The position numbers and the translations under genes are program-made. DNA of 64,000 nt from SAR324 cluster bacterium. GTDB taxonomy: Bacteria; SAR324; XYD2-FULL-50-16. The notes beneath the pieces are model-generated. The model did no database searches. It was not told where the DNA came from and was given only the letters and a program-made list of their open reading frames with translations. Below, piece after piece: positions 8,422-16,793 of this stretch (positions are counted from its first letter, which is position 1; each line of letters begins with the position of its first letter). The stretch lies in contig JANQGX010000045.1 in NCBI GenBank assembly GCA_028282885.1, forward strand, positions 1 to 64,000, written 5' to 3'.

Positions 8422-8955
8422 CTACATCTCTTCATCAATTGCAGCCAACCACTCCCCTATGTGGTGCTTGTCATATTGCGACATCAGGTAGCGGTCTTCC
8501 GTTACAAAATCCACCAAGGTCGGTTTGATCATAAGATAGTAACTGTTTTTCCAATCGACATCCTCTTTCAGTCGTATGTCAAAGTTATAACTCCCAATTC
8601 CCAGGGAACGATGGAATTGCTGATTCAAAACCATATGTCTTTTGGAATAGAAAGTTAATTCAAGGGTTACGGTATCAGCATCAAAAGAAGCCGAGAATTT
8701 GCCTTCGTCGTCCGGGTACACAACTGAAGCCGTAGCCCGACTTAAATACCCCCCGGAGGTTTCTATCAGGGTGCGATGATAATTAACCACCAAAATAAAG
8801 GTTTCAGCTTCCGGATGCTGCAGTGACGGGAGTACAATGCCCTCAACCGATTTGGTGTAAAGACCGGTTTTGTATTCCAATGAAGAAGAACATCCCCCCA
8901 GGAAAACCAGTATTATTATCGGGATAATCTTTGCATTAATGGACAAACTTTTCAT
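8422..8955 (-). CDS. Predicted lipoprotein of unknown function
   Basis: 177 residues. The first about 22 form a signal peptide (basic start, then IIPIIILVFLGGC) ending in a lipobox LGGC, so the mature protein should be lipidated at Cys22 and membrane-anchored. The rest is soluble, beta-rich and without a family I recognise. The pattern of Tyr/Phe/Val strands suggests a small beta-sandwich. It lies immediately upstream of ilvB with a gap of 15-35 bases on the same strand, so it is probably co-transcribed as first gene of the ilv operon, although nothing in it suggests a role in amino acid synthesis. Confidence 0.75.
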   Translation of the reverse strand: MKSLSINAKIIPIIILVFLGGCSSSLEYKTGLYTKSVEGIVLPSLQHPEAETFILVVNYHRTLIETSGGYLSRATASVVYPDDEGKFSASFDADTVTLELTFYSKRHMVLNQQFHRSLGIGSYNFDIRLKEDVDWKNSYYLMIKPTLVDFVTEDRYLMSQYDKHHIGEWLAAIDEEM

Positions 8956-9100
8956 ACAGGGTCGACAGATGAGGAGCGATCAGAATCAAAATTTACGGTA
9001 TCACAAAGAATACGTTATCTATTTCAATAAATCGATACCTTCCTTGCGATTGAACAGTCGGTCGTCAACTTCATTCCGGATTAACGGGTGTTTATGCAAA

Positions 9101-9117
9101 CCGGATTTTCTATCCGG
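9101..9117. other. Small hairpin in the 8956-9328 divergent gap
   Basis: CCGGAT (9101-9106) and ATCCGG (9112-9117) pair around a 5-base loop, and a third CCGGATT copy lies at about 9076-9082. The 373-base gap separates the leftward ilv operon from the rightward histidine kinase and must hold both promoters. I cannot assign clear -35/-10 pairs. No tract of Leu/Val/Ile codons that would suggest an ilv leader peptide was seen. Confidence 0.3.
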
Positions 9118-9248
9118 ATCGAAGAAAAACACTGATTTACAACGTAATGGCTTATTATTTTTAGCTATTTTTCATTGGCATAGCAATTGAATTCCTTTTA
9201 CTAAAGCTCGTATACGGGCATCAACTATCACAGAAACGTACCGATAAT

Positions 9249-9268
9249 TCTGTCAATGACATGACAGA
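9249..9268. promoter_or_regulatory. Inverted repeat TCTGTCA-N6-TGACAGA before the histidine kinase
   Basis: Perfect 7-base arms with a 6-base centre lie 61-80 bases upstream of the kinase start codon. The size and spacing fit a dimeric repressor or activator site. Binding is inferred from symmetry only. Confidence 0.4.
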
Positions 9269-9328
9269 CCCCATTAACCTCAGTTAGTTAGCGACAGAAA
9301 GGGGCAGGGGCAAAAAACTACAGAGATT

Positions 9329-11155
9329 ATGCAAAAAGTCGATCATCTATTTAAATCATCCTTTGATCAACTGGTAGAAAACATCTTCAAACATCCTGTC
9401 GATGAGGAGATCTCTCAACAGGATCTGCCGTTTTCGAATGTTGGTGATTATATTGAGCTATATAAAGAAAAGAAGGGGCTTGAGGCAAAAATTGCTGACC
9501 TGGAAGAACAGGTGTATCTGCATCTTTCCAGTAACCATCAGTTGACGGAGAAGATAAACTCCCTGGCAAAGAGGGAGAAAGCCCTGTTAAAACAGAATAA
9601 GCGGCTTCAACTGACCAGTAAAAACAAGAACCTGTTTCTTGCCAGCATGAGTCATGAAATCAGAACCCCAATGAATGGCATCGTTGGGGCGATTGAAATT
9701 CTGGAGGGAACCGAACTACAGGCAGATCAGGCAAAATTTCTCGGAATCATAGAGACGTGTTCCAATGCTTTGTTATCAGTGATAGACGATATCCTGGATT
9801 ATTCAAAAATCGAGGCCAACGAACTGAAAATAGAGACCGTTGATTTTAACTTAAAAGATATTGTTTCCCAGGTCCGGGATATTCTGATTTTCAAGGCACA
9901 GGAAAAAAACATTGAGTTCACAACCCATATCGTTCACAACGTACCGATTTGGCTGAAGGGGGATCCGTTGCGAGTTCGCCAGATCCTGCTAAATCTGGCG
10001 AATAACGCTGTCAAGTTCACCGAATCAGGAGCCGTCTCAATAGAAGTTTCTTTGGCTTCCCAAACTGACAATGATGCAGTTATAGAATTCAAGGTGAAAG
10101 ACACCGGAATAGGTATCCCTTCTGATCAGCAAAAACATCTGTTCAAGAATTTCTCCCAGGTAAGCTCTGAAATTACACGGCAGTATGGAGGAACAGGACT
10201 GGGACTGGCCATCTCCAGAAAACTCACCGAAATGATGAATGGTGAGATTGGAGCGGAAAGTGAGCCGGGTACCGGTTCTACTTTTCGATTTACCATACCT
10301 TTGACCAAGCAGCAGGGCACCCGTAAAAGCCGTAATGATTTAATTCATCTTGGCCGGCAAAAAAGAGCAAATTCCAAAGAATCGAAAAAAGAGCTATCGG
10401 TGCTTCTGGTGGAGGATGATACCATCAACCAGAAGATTACAAGTATTCTCCTGGAGAAAGAGGGATTTAAGATTACCATTGCTGAGACCGGGGTTCAGGC
10501 GATTGAGACCATGCGGGAAAACACCTTTGACCTGATTCTTATGGATGTTGAAATGCCGGAGAAGAACGGTTATGACACAACCCGCGAAATCAGGGCTTCA
10601 ACAGCAAAAACAGACAGCCACCAGATTCCGATTATCGCCATGACGGCTCATGCAATGTCTGGAATCAGGGAGAAATGTCTGGCTGCCGGCATGAATGATT
10701 ACATATCAAAACCTATCAACATGCCTTTGCTCAACGAAATCATTCAGCGATTCGATTTTTCACCAAAAGCTGAAAGATTGGTAGCTATTGATTATAAACC
10801 TGAAATTTCAGACGATGTAGTAATCGACGTGAAGAAGCTGCAAGGATTGAAAAAAGAGGTCGATTCCAGATTTGAGCAGGTGGTGAGTATATTTCTCAAT
10901 AGTTTGCCTCAAAAGATGCAGAATATCCGTAACTGTCTTGATAATGGAAATTTCGACGATTTGCAGATTTATGCTCATCAGTTAAAAGGGAGCTCCGCTA
11001 CATTCTACGCACGACAGATGGTTGCCCTCTGTCAGCAGATAGAGAACCTGGCTGAGGAATCTGATCCGGATCAGGGGACAATTATCAAGCTCCTGCAACA
11101 ATTGGAGATAGAAATCCAGAGAGTTGAGGAGTTTCTTCTTAAAAACACTCTATAG
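9329..11155 (+). CDS. Cytoplasmic hybrid sensor histidine kinase (coiled coil-HK-REC-Hpt)
   Basis: 608 residues with all phosphorelay parts in one chain. A coiled coil spans about residues 45-100. The HisKA domain carries the phosphoacceptor His109 in FLASMSHEIRTPMNG. The HATPase domain has the N box (QILLNLANNAVKFTESG), VKDTGIGIP and the G boxes YGGTGLGLAIS and PGTGSTF. The receiver domain has LVEDD and phosphoacceptor Asp406 in LILMDVEMP. The C-terminal Hpt domain has His550 in YAHQLKGSSATF. No membrane segment, PAS or GAF sensor is visible, so the input is probably the N-terminal region or a partner protein. Histidine phosphate would pass His109 to Asp406 to His550 and then to an unknown regulator. 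A dyad at 9249-9268 precedes it. A free Hpt protein is encoded at 20837. Confidence 0.93.
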   Translation: MQKVDHLFKSSFDQLVENIFKHPVDEEISQQDLPFSNVGDYIELYKEKKGLEAKIADLEEQVYLHLSSNHQLTEKINSLAKREKALLKQNKRLQLTSKNKNLFLASMSHEIRTPMNGIVGAIEILEGTELQADQAKFLGIIETCSNALLSVIDDILDYSKIEANELKIETVDFNLKDIVSQVRDILIFKAQEKNIEFTTHIVHNVPIWLKGDPLRVRQILLNLANNAVKFTESGAVSIEVSLASQTDNDAVIEFKVKDTGIGIPSDQQKHLFKNFSQVSSEITRQYGGTGLGLAISRKLTEMMNGEIGAESEPGTGSTFRFTIPLTKQQGTRKSRNDLIHLGRQKRANSKESKKELSVLLVEDDTINQKITSILLEKEGFKITIAETGVQAIETMRENTFDLILMDVEMPEKNGYDTTREIRASTAKTDSHQIPIIAMTAHAMSGIREKCLAAGMNDYISKPINMPLLNEIIQRFDFSPKAERLVAIDYKPEISDDVVIDVKKLQGLKKEVDSRFEQVVSIFLNSLPQKMQNIRNCLDNGNFDDLQIYAHQLKGSSATFYARQMVALCQQIENLAEESDPDQGTIIKLLQQLEIEIQRVEEFLLKNTL

Positions 11156-11472
11156 AAGCCTACATCAGATAAAATTAACTCTTCACAGCTTCGCTCGAAA
11201 GAGACAGGCCATAACATTCGGGCGAAACAACTCCTCCCGCAGTTAATACTCTTCTTGACTGATTCCATTTGTCATTTCCTTGCTAATCCATGGAGCACAC
11301 TGATTTCCCAGTTAATTCTTGTGGAACTCCCTAAAAACCTTCAGACTGGATTGAGGAGCAGGATCGAAAGGGTTGTTTGACTTGAGCAGTTCCTTTTGTT
11401 TTGTCCCCGGATTAATCCATAAAAGCCTACTGTGCTGTTTGCGTACCAAGAAATCATAGTATCGATACCCAG
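11156..11472. other. Gap before mutL, no feature recognised
   Basis: 317 bases between two rightward genes. I see no RNA gene, strong hairpin with a T run, or clear promoter pair here, although the mutL promoter is expected within it. Confidence 0.4.
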
Positions 11473-13368
11473 ATGAATAAGATTCAAATACTTCCGGAAT
11501 CGTTGATCAATAAGATAGCTGCCGGAGAGGTGGTGGAAAGGCCGGCGTCGGTGGTCAAAGAACTGGTCGAAAATGCCATAGACGCGGGTAGCAACCAGAT
11601 TTTTGTCACAATTAACAACGGTGGCAAGGATTACATTTCAGTCCTGGATAACGGACACGGTATGTCTGCTGAAGACGCCGGGCTTGCCATAGAACGGCAT
11701 GCAACGAGCAAAATCCGGAAAAATGAAGATCTGGACAACATTTCCACCATGGGTTTTCGCGGGGAAGCGCTGGCGGCGATATCCGCTGTATCCAGGTTTG
11801 AACTTACATCCTGCGGTGATGAAGAAAGCGGCGGCTACCAGATTCGGGTGGAGGGGGGAAAAATCGTCCACACCGCTCGCATGGGTTTTCCCAAGGGAAC
11901 GCGGATTGTGGTTGAGAATCTCTTTTTTAATACCCCTGCCAGACAGAAGTTCATGAAATCCAACAACACGGAATATTCTCACATTTATGACCTGATTATT
12001 CGTCTGGCACTGGGAAATCCACGAGTTCAATTTCGACTGACGCACAATAAGAATCTTGTACTGAATATTCCGGGAACCAATGATTTTATTGAGAGGGTTC
12101 ATCACTGTTTTGGAACCGAGATTTCCGATGGTCTTATCGAATGCGGACACGAAGAATCCTATCTTAAGTTTCACGGGCTTATCTCTCAACCGACGACAGT
12201 GAAAACATCCAAACGCTGGCAACATACCTTTGTTAACGGCAGGTACGTTAAATGCTCCACGATAAACCACGGAATTTACGAAGGCTACAAAACCCTTTTG
12301 ATGAAACATACCCATCCCATTTTTTTCATCAACCTTGAGTTGTCGCCTGGAGAGATAGATGTGAATGTCCACCCGGCAAAAACAGAAATCAGGCTGAAGA
12401 ACGCCAATCTCGTGCATACAATCCTCTCCTCTCAGGTTTCCCTTCAGCTAAAGCAACACGAACGATCTTATTTTGTGCCTGAAGAGAAACGTGATAGAGA
12501 ACCAGTAGATCTAGCACCCCCACCTCTTCAAAATCAGCAATTCGAACCCGGGGAAACTCCGAGGAACGATATATTGTCCCAGTCGGAGGATCTTGCTGAG
12601 GCTTCTGTTCAGAAACCGGTCATTTATGAGGAAACAGACAACCAATTAGGCTTTCTGGCTCCGGAAACACCGAACATAGAAAACAAGAATAAAAAAGTAG
12701 ATTTAACAACAAAAGATCATGAAGATCCTTTTACCTTCCCGGAAAAATCCGAAGCCAAAGCCGAACTGTCCTCATCCGAATCATCAATAGCTGACGAAGG
12801 TTTTTCAATAATCGGCCAATTGTCCAACAAGTACCTTTTAATCCAGGGAGAAAAAAAACTGATCCTGGTTGACCAGCATGCAGCTCATGAAAGAATACGG
12901 TTTGAAGAGATCAAACGACAGTATTTTAGTAATTCATTGCAAACGCAGCCGTTACTGGTTCCGATCATGATTGAACTTCCGCCCCAGGACGGGATACTTT
13001 TGGAACAATATAAAGAGTCATGGGAAAAACTCGGATTTATTATTGATCACTTCGGAGGCAATGATTACTCCGTAAAAGAGATTCCCATGATTCTGAAAGA
13101 CAGCAATATAACGGGGATCATCAAGGATGTGTTGGATGAGATGGCGCAATTCGGCAAATCGGGAAAACTGGAAGATTTCTTCAATGAAGTATTTGAAAAG
13201 ATGGCTTGTCATTCTGCCATTCGCGCTTCTCAGCAACTCAGTCGGGAAGAGATGGATGCGCTAATTGATCAGCTTATAAAATATGATATCATGTTGCATT
13301 GCCCCCACGGCCGGCCTGTATGGATTGAGTTCAGTCTGGACGAACTGGATCGGCGTTTCAAACGGTGA
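11473..13368 (+). CDS. mutL: DNA mismatch repair protein MutL with endonuclease motifs
   Basis: 631 residues. The N-terminal GHKL ATPase has IAAGEVVERPASVVKELVEN, the DNGHGM box and STMGFRGEALAAI. An acidic, low-complexity linker covers about residues 335-450. The C-terminal dimerisation domain begins near 450 and contains the endonuclease metal site: D467-Q-H-A-A-H-E-R-I-R-F-E, A578-C-H-S-A-I-R-A, and C610-P-H-G-R-P. These match the DQHA(X)2E(X)4E, ACR and CPHGRP motifs of nicking MutL proteins, so mismatch repair here probably does not use MutH and Dam methylation. It acts after MutS recognition in the cytoplasm. Its neighbours are unrelated functionally. Confidence 0.97.
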   Translation: MNKIQILPESLINKIAAGEVVERPASVVKELVENAIDAGSNQIFVTINNGGKDYISVLDNGHGMSAEDAGLAIERHATSKIRKNEDLDNISTMGFRGEALAAISAVSRFELTSCGDEESGGYQIRVEGGKIVHTARMGFPKGTRIVVENLFFNTPARQKFMKSNNTEYSHIYDLIIRLALGNPRVQFRLTHNKNLVLNIPGTNDFIERVHHCFGTEISDGLIECGHEESYLKFHGLISQPTTVKTSKRWQHTFVNGRYVKCSTINHGIYEGYKTLLMKHTHPIFFINLELSPGEIDVNVHPAKTEIRLKNANLVHTILSSQVSLQLKQHERSYFVPEEKRDREPVDLAPPPLQNQQFEPGETPRNDILSQSEDLAEASVQKPVIYEETDNQLGFLAPETPNIENKNKKVDLTTKDHEDPFTFPEKSEAKAELSSSESSIADEGFSIIGQLSNKYLLIQGEKKLILVDQHAAHERIRFEEIKRQYFSNSLQTQPLLVPIMIELPPQDGILLEQYKESWEKLGFIIDHFGGNDYSVKEIPMILKDSNITGIIKDVLDEMAQFGKSGKLEDFFNEVFEKMACHSAIRASQQLSREEMDALIDQLIKYDIMLHCPHGRPVWIEFSLDELDRRFKR

Positions 13369-13576
13369 GTTTCCGATCGGGGATTGCCCTATTTCTTTTG
13401 ACACCATAGAATAAATGCAACCATCCGGAGTTCTAAAGCATGAACCGACGCCGGTGATGACGCCGTGAAGTCCATATTCCCGAGATGGCGGCTCGTATAA
13501 TCAGATTATTGCCAAGTCTCCCGGTTCGTATTCTACTGTATCGATCCTAACCCTGAATCCTAACAACAACCTTGAA

Positions 13577-14917
13577 ATGAAAGTTTTTGCTCTGGTTGGA
13601 AAACCAAATGTTGGCAAATCAACATTTTTTAACCGCCTCGCCGGTAAAAGGCTTGCCATCGTCAACGAACAACCGGGCGTCACAAGGGATCGTAATACAG
13701 CTATTATCGAATATAAAGGATTCTCCTTTATACTAATCGACACAGGCGGATTTGAGCCGGATTCAAAGGAGATCATCCCCAGGAAGATGAAAGAACAGTC
13801 CCAACTGGCTGTGGAGGAGGCAGACGGGATTATCTTCCTGTTAGACAAAAACACCGGTTGGACTCCCCAGGATCAATCCATTTACGACTTCCTGAGACGA
13901 TCCAGGAAACCTGTCTACTTTGCCGTGAATAAGATAGACAGCTCCAAGCATGAGCAGGATGTGGCCGAATTCTACGAGTCCGGTTCTTCCGAGATTATTT
14001 CACTGTCGGCCGAGCACGGCCATGGTGTAATGACTCTTTTAGAGAGACTGGCTGATGATTTCCCGGAAATCGTAAAAACTGACCAGGAGCCGGATGAAGA
14101 TCCGATGATCTCCATCGCCATCGTTGGTCGCCCCAATGCGGGGAAATCTTCTCTCGTCAACCAATTCCTGGGCAAGAACAAGCAAATTGTACATGATGAG
14201 CCGGGTACAACCCGCGATCCTGTTGATAATTGTATTCGCCATTTCGGGAAAACCTATCGTCTGATCGATACCGCGGGAATCCGAAAAAAAAGCAGGGTCA
14301 GTTACATCATCGACAAATACAGCATGGTTGCAGCATTAAAGAGCATAGAGAGATCGGATGTTGTTCTTCTGCTTATCGATGCGACCGAAGGAGTTGTGGA
14401 ACAGGATGCCCGTATCGCCAGCTATGTTCTGGACAGGGGAAAAGGTATAATCCTGCTGATCAACAAATGGGATCTCATCAAAAAAGATGATAAAACCATG
14501 GAAAAGATGAAGGATGAGATCCGGGACAAACTGAGATTTCTGGATTTTGCTCCGATGATTTTCATCAGTGCCAAGACGGGTCAGCGTACCGGGAAAATCA
14601 TGGAAACGGTGCAGGAAGTCTTTCAGGAATGCACCAAACGGGTACAAACCTCTGATCTCAACAAGATCATGGAATCGATCACGGCACGGCATACTCCCCC
14701 GACAAAAAAAGGAAGAATTACCAAGATATTTTATGCTACCCAGGTTTCTACACGTCCCCCAAGTTTTATAATATCAACCAATAACCCCAAAGCTATCAAT
14801 CTATCCTACCGCAGGTATATGGCAGGACAGTTCCGATACTTCTTTGGATTCCAGGGAACCCCCATCAGAATTCTCTGGAGAGAAAAAACCAAGAAAGGTA
14901 AAAAGGAGGAAAATTAG
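13577..14917 (+). CDS. der: Ribosome biogenesis GTPase Der (EngA)
   Basis: 446 residues. Two tandem GTPase domains: the first has GKPNVGKST (residues 8-16), DTGG and NKID; the second has GRPNAGKSS (about 183-191), DTAG and NKWD. A C-terminal KH-like domain follows (about 360-446), ending in basic residues KTKKGKKEEN. Der binds the 50S subunit and is essential for its assembly. Its last codons contain an AGGAGG-like sequence serving the next gene, exbB, 3 bases downstream, so der is probably the first gene of der-exbB-exbD-glycosyltransferase-pentapeptide. Confidence 0.97.
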   Translation: MKVFALVGKPNVGKSTFFNRLAGKRLAIVNEQPGVTRDRNTAIIEYKGFSFILIDTGGFEPDSKEIIPRKMKEQSQLAVEEADGIIFLLDKNTGWTPQDQSIYDFLRRSRKPVYFAVNKIDSSKHEQDVAEFYESGSSEIISLSAEHGHGVMTLLERLADDFPEIVKTDQEPDEDPMISIAIVGRPNAGKSSLVNQFLGKNKQIVHDEPGTTRDPVDNCIRHFGKTYRLIDTAGIRKKSRVSYIIDKYSMVAALKSIERSDVVLLLIDATEGVVEQDARIASYVLDRGKGIILLINKWDLIKKDDKTMEKMKDEIRDKLRFLDFAPMIFISAKTGQRTGKIMETVQEVFQECTKRVQTSDLNKIMESITARHTPPTKKGRITKIFYATQVSTRPPSFIISTNNPKAINLSYRRYMAGQFRYFFGFQGTPIRILWREKTKKGKKEEN

Positions 14918-14920
14918 GCA

Positions 14921-15535
14921 ATGACACTGATTGAACAGGTGGATTTGATTTCCAAAGGCGGTCCTCTCATGATCGTCCTGTTGTTATGTTCCGTTCTTTC
15001 CCTGGCTATTATTCTGGAACGACTATATTTTTTAAGGCGAGGCAGGGTTATTAAGATCGAGACCTTAAGAGAAATAGAGGTCGCTATCAAAAAAGGCGAT
15101 TTGAAAGCGGCTTTGCAATGGACCGAAAAGGCAAAGTCACCCATGTTGAAAATAGCCAAGGTGGCCCTCATTCATGCGGACAAGCCCAAGGAAGATTTAA
15201 AAAACTATATTGAGGAGGCGGGGAGGATGCAAGCCCCGGTGGTAGAGAGATTTCTGACGATTCTGCACACCATTGCGGTGGTTTCCCCTTTACTGGGATT
15301 GCTCGGTACCGTCACCGGGATGATCAAGGTGTTTGATACCATTGTCACCCACGGGACCGGAAACGCGTCTGTCCTGGCCGGAGGAATTTCCGAAGCGCTG
15401 ATCACCACAGCTTCCGGTCTGTCAATTGCGATACCGGCCCTGATATTTTTCAATCTGTTTGCAAAAAAAGCAGAAAATATCATCACAGAAATGGAGCATC
15501 ATTCGGTAACCATGATTGAACTGCTCACTGCATAA
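14921..15535 (+). CDS. exbB: MotA/TolQ/ExbB proton channel family protein
   Basis: 204 residues with three membrane segments: about 16-36 (MIVLLLCSVLSLAIIL), about 110-135 (ILHTIAVVSPLLGLLGTVTG) and about 155-178 (LITTASGLSIAIPALIFFNL). The signature SPLLGLLGTVTGMIKVF is the ExbB/TolQ core. Together with ExbD it forms an inner-membrane motor that uses proton flow to energise outer-membrane processes through a TonB-like protein. The start is 3 bases after der, with its Shine-Dalgarno inside der. No tonB or tolA is in the window, so the partner is unknown. Length and loop pattern fit ExbB better than TolQ, but the two are hard to separate. Confidence 0.88.
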   Translation: MTLIEQVDLISKGGPLMIVLLLCSVLSLAIILERLYFLRRGRVIKIETLREIEVAIKKGDLKAALQWTEKAKSPMLKIAKVALIHADKPKEDLKNYIEEAGRMQAPVVERFLTILHTIAVVSPLLGLLGTVTGMIKVFDTIVTHGTGNASVLAGGISEALITTASGLSIAIPALIFFNLFAKKAENIITEMEHHSVTMIELLTA

Positions 15536-15581
15536 CGAACCGAATTCCATTCCGCTAACCGCTTTTCTTGCTGATAATGCT

Positions 15582-15998
15582 ATGGAGTTTAAAAAAAGAA
15601 ACAATAATAAAAAGCTGGGGCTGGATATGACCCCCTTGATCGATGTGATATTTCTGCTGTTGATATTTTTCATGGTATCAACAACTTTTATCACTTCACC
15701 GGGAATTCACGTCAATCTGCCAGAGGCATCAGTTAAATCCAAAACGGACAAACCGGAATCTCTAGAAGTAATCATAACAGACAAGAATCGCATCTTCCTG
15801 AATGGGAAGGCTGTCAGCAGAAACAAGTTGAAAACGAGCCTGGCCGCAGCCGGTAAAAAAACCGGGTTTAAAAAACTGATTATCCGTGCCGATGGCAAAG
15901 TTCAGCATGAGAATGTTGTTTTTGTCATGGACACGGCCAAACAGGTCGGTCTTCATAAACTGTCCATAGCCACCAAACTAAAAGACCGAAAAAAGTGA
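15582..15998 (+). CDS. exbD: ExbD/TolR family biopolymer transport protein
   Basis: 138 residues from the ATG at 15582. A short basic N terminus (MEFKKRNNNKKLGLDMTPLI) leads into one membrane helix with the essential Asp in PLIDVIFLLLIFFMVSTTF, then a periplasmic domain. This is the standard ExbD/TolR plan. An upstream ATG at 15516 would add 22 residues and overlap exbB. Homologues start at the basic stretch, so I prefer 15582, although its Shine-Dalgarno is weak. Its stop overlaps the start of the glycosyltransferase (TGATG). Confidence 0.88.
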   Translation: MEFKKRNNNKKLGLDMTPLIDVIFLLLIFFMVSTTFITSPGIHVNLPEASVKSKTDKPESLEVIITDKNRIFLNGKAVSRNKLKTSLAAAGKKTGFKKLIIRADGKVQHENVVFVMDTAKQVGLHKLSIATKLKDRKK

Positions 15999-16792
15999 TG
16001 CCAATTAACAACATCTACATCTCTGCTGCAATCATCACCCTGAATGAAGAGAACAATATCAGCGACTGCCTGACAAGCCTGGGTTGGGTTGATGAATTGG
16101 TGGTTGTTGACTCGTTAAGCACTGATAAAACAAAGGAATTGGCTGAAGCTGCCGGGGCAAGGGTGATCGACCAGGCATTTTTGGGGCATGTCAAACAGAA
16201 GCAATTGGCGGTAGACTCTTGTACTCACGACTGGATTATCAGTCTGGATGCTGACGAGAGGGTTACTCCAGCTCTTGAACAGGAGATCCGACAGCTTTTC
16301 TCAACTGCTCCGGAAAAGCAACTGCTTCCCGGCTACAGCGTACCTCGAAAGAGTCATCACCTGGGTCGTTGGATCATGCACGGTGGGTGGTATCCCGATC
16401 GTAACATACGTCTATTCAACCGAAAACACGGACGCTGGACCGGTACAAATCCGCACGACGTGATCGCTGTGGAGGGGAATCCCGGTCGTCTCAAGTCACC
16501 GTTGGAACATTATGTCTTCAAAGACCTTGCTCATAATATCAACACCAATAACTCCTATTCCAGCATCAGCGCCAAGATTCTGTATGAAAACGGAAAGCCT
16601 CCGTCCCTGGGAAAACTGCTATTCAAACCCATGGGCAAGTTTATTGAAACCTACCTGGTAAAAAGGGGATTCCTGGATGGCTTGCCCGGATTCATTATCA
16701 GCATTGGAGCTGCCTATTCCATGTTCCTTAAATATGCAAAACTTTGGGAACACCATCGGATAAAAAAAAAGCAACCAATGAGATACGACTGA
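15998..16792 (+). CDS. Family 2 glycosyltransferase, WaaE/KdtX-like
   Basis: 264 residues. The GT-A fold of family 2: the N-terminal strand SAAIITLNEENNISDCL, the nucleotide-sugar motif VVVDSLSTDKT, and the metal-binding DXD as SLDADERV. The LGRWIMHGGWYPDRNIRLF segment and small size match the WaaE/KdtX group that adds glucose to the LPS inner core. A C-terminal hydrophobic segment (about 225-245) may associate with the membrane. It likely works at the cytoplasmic face on a lipid-linked acceptor. ATG at 15998 overlaps the exbD stop. A GTG three bases earlier is equivalent. The donor and acceptor sugars cannot be told from sequence. Confidence 0.85.
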   Translation: MPINNIYISAAIITLNEENNISDCLTSLGWVDELVVVDSLSTDKTKELAEAAGARVIDQAFLGHVKQKQLAVDSCTHDWIISLDADERVTPALEQEIRQLFSTAPEKQLLPGYSVPRKSHHLGRWIMHGGWYPDRNIRLFNRKHGRWTGTNPHDVIAVEGNPGRLKSPLEHYVFKDLAHNINTNNSYSSISAKILYENGKPPSLGKLLFKPMGKFIETYLVKRGFLDGLPGFIISIGAAYSMFLKYAKLWEHHRIKKKQPMRYD

Positions 16793-16793
16793 T

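Noticed and set aside
8956-9328. ilv leader peptide with attenuator
   Set aside because: No short frame rich in Leu, Val or Ile codons with a following terminator pair was found upstream of the operon.
11638-12417. 259-codon frame on the minus strand opposite mutL
   Set aside because: It overlaps the conserved ATPase domain of mutL on the opposite strand, with no start signal or domain of its own.
13398-13403. TTGACA as der promoter
   Set aside because: The sequence 17 bases downstream (CCATCC) is not like a -10 element.
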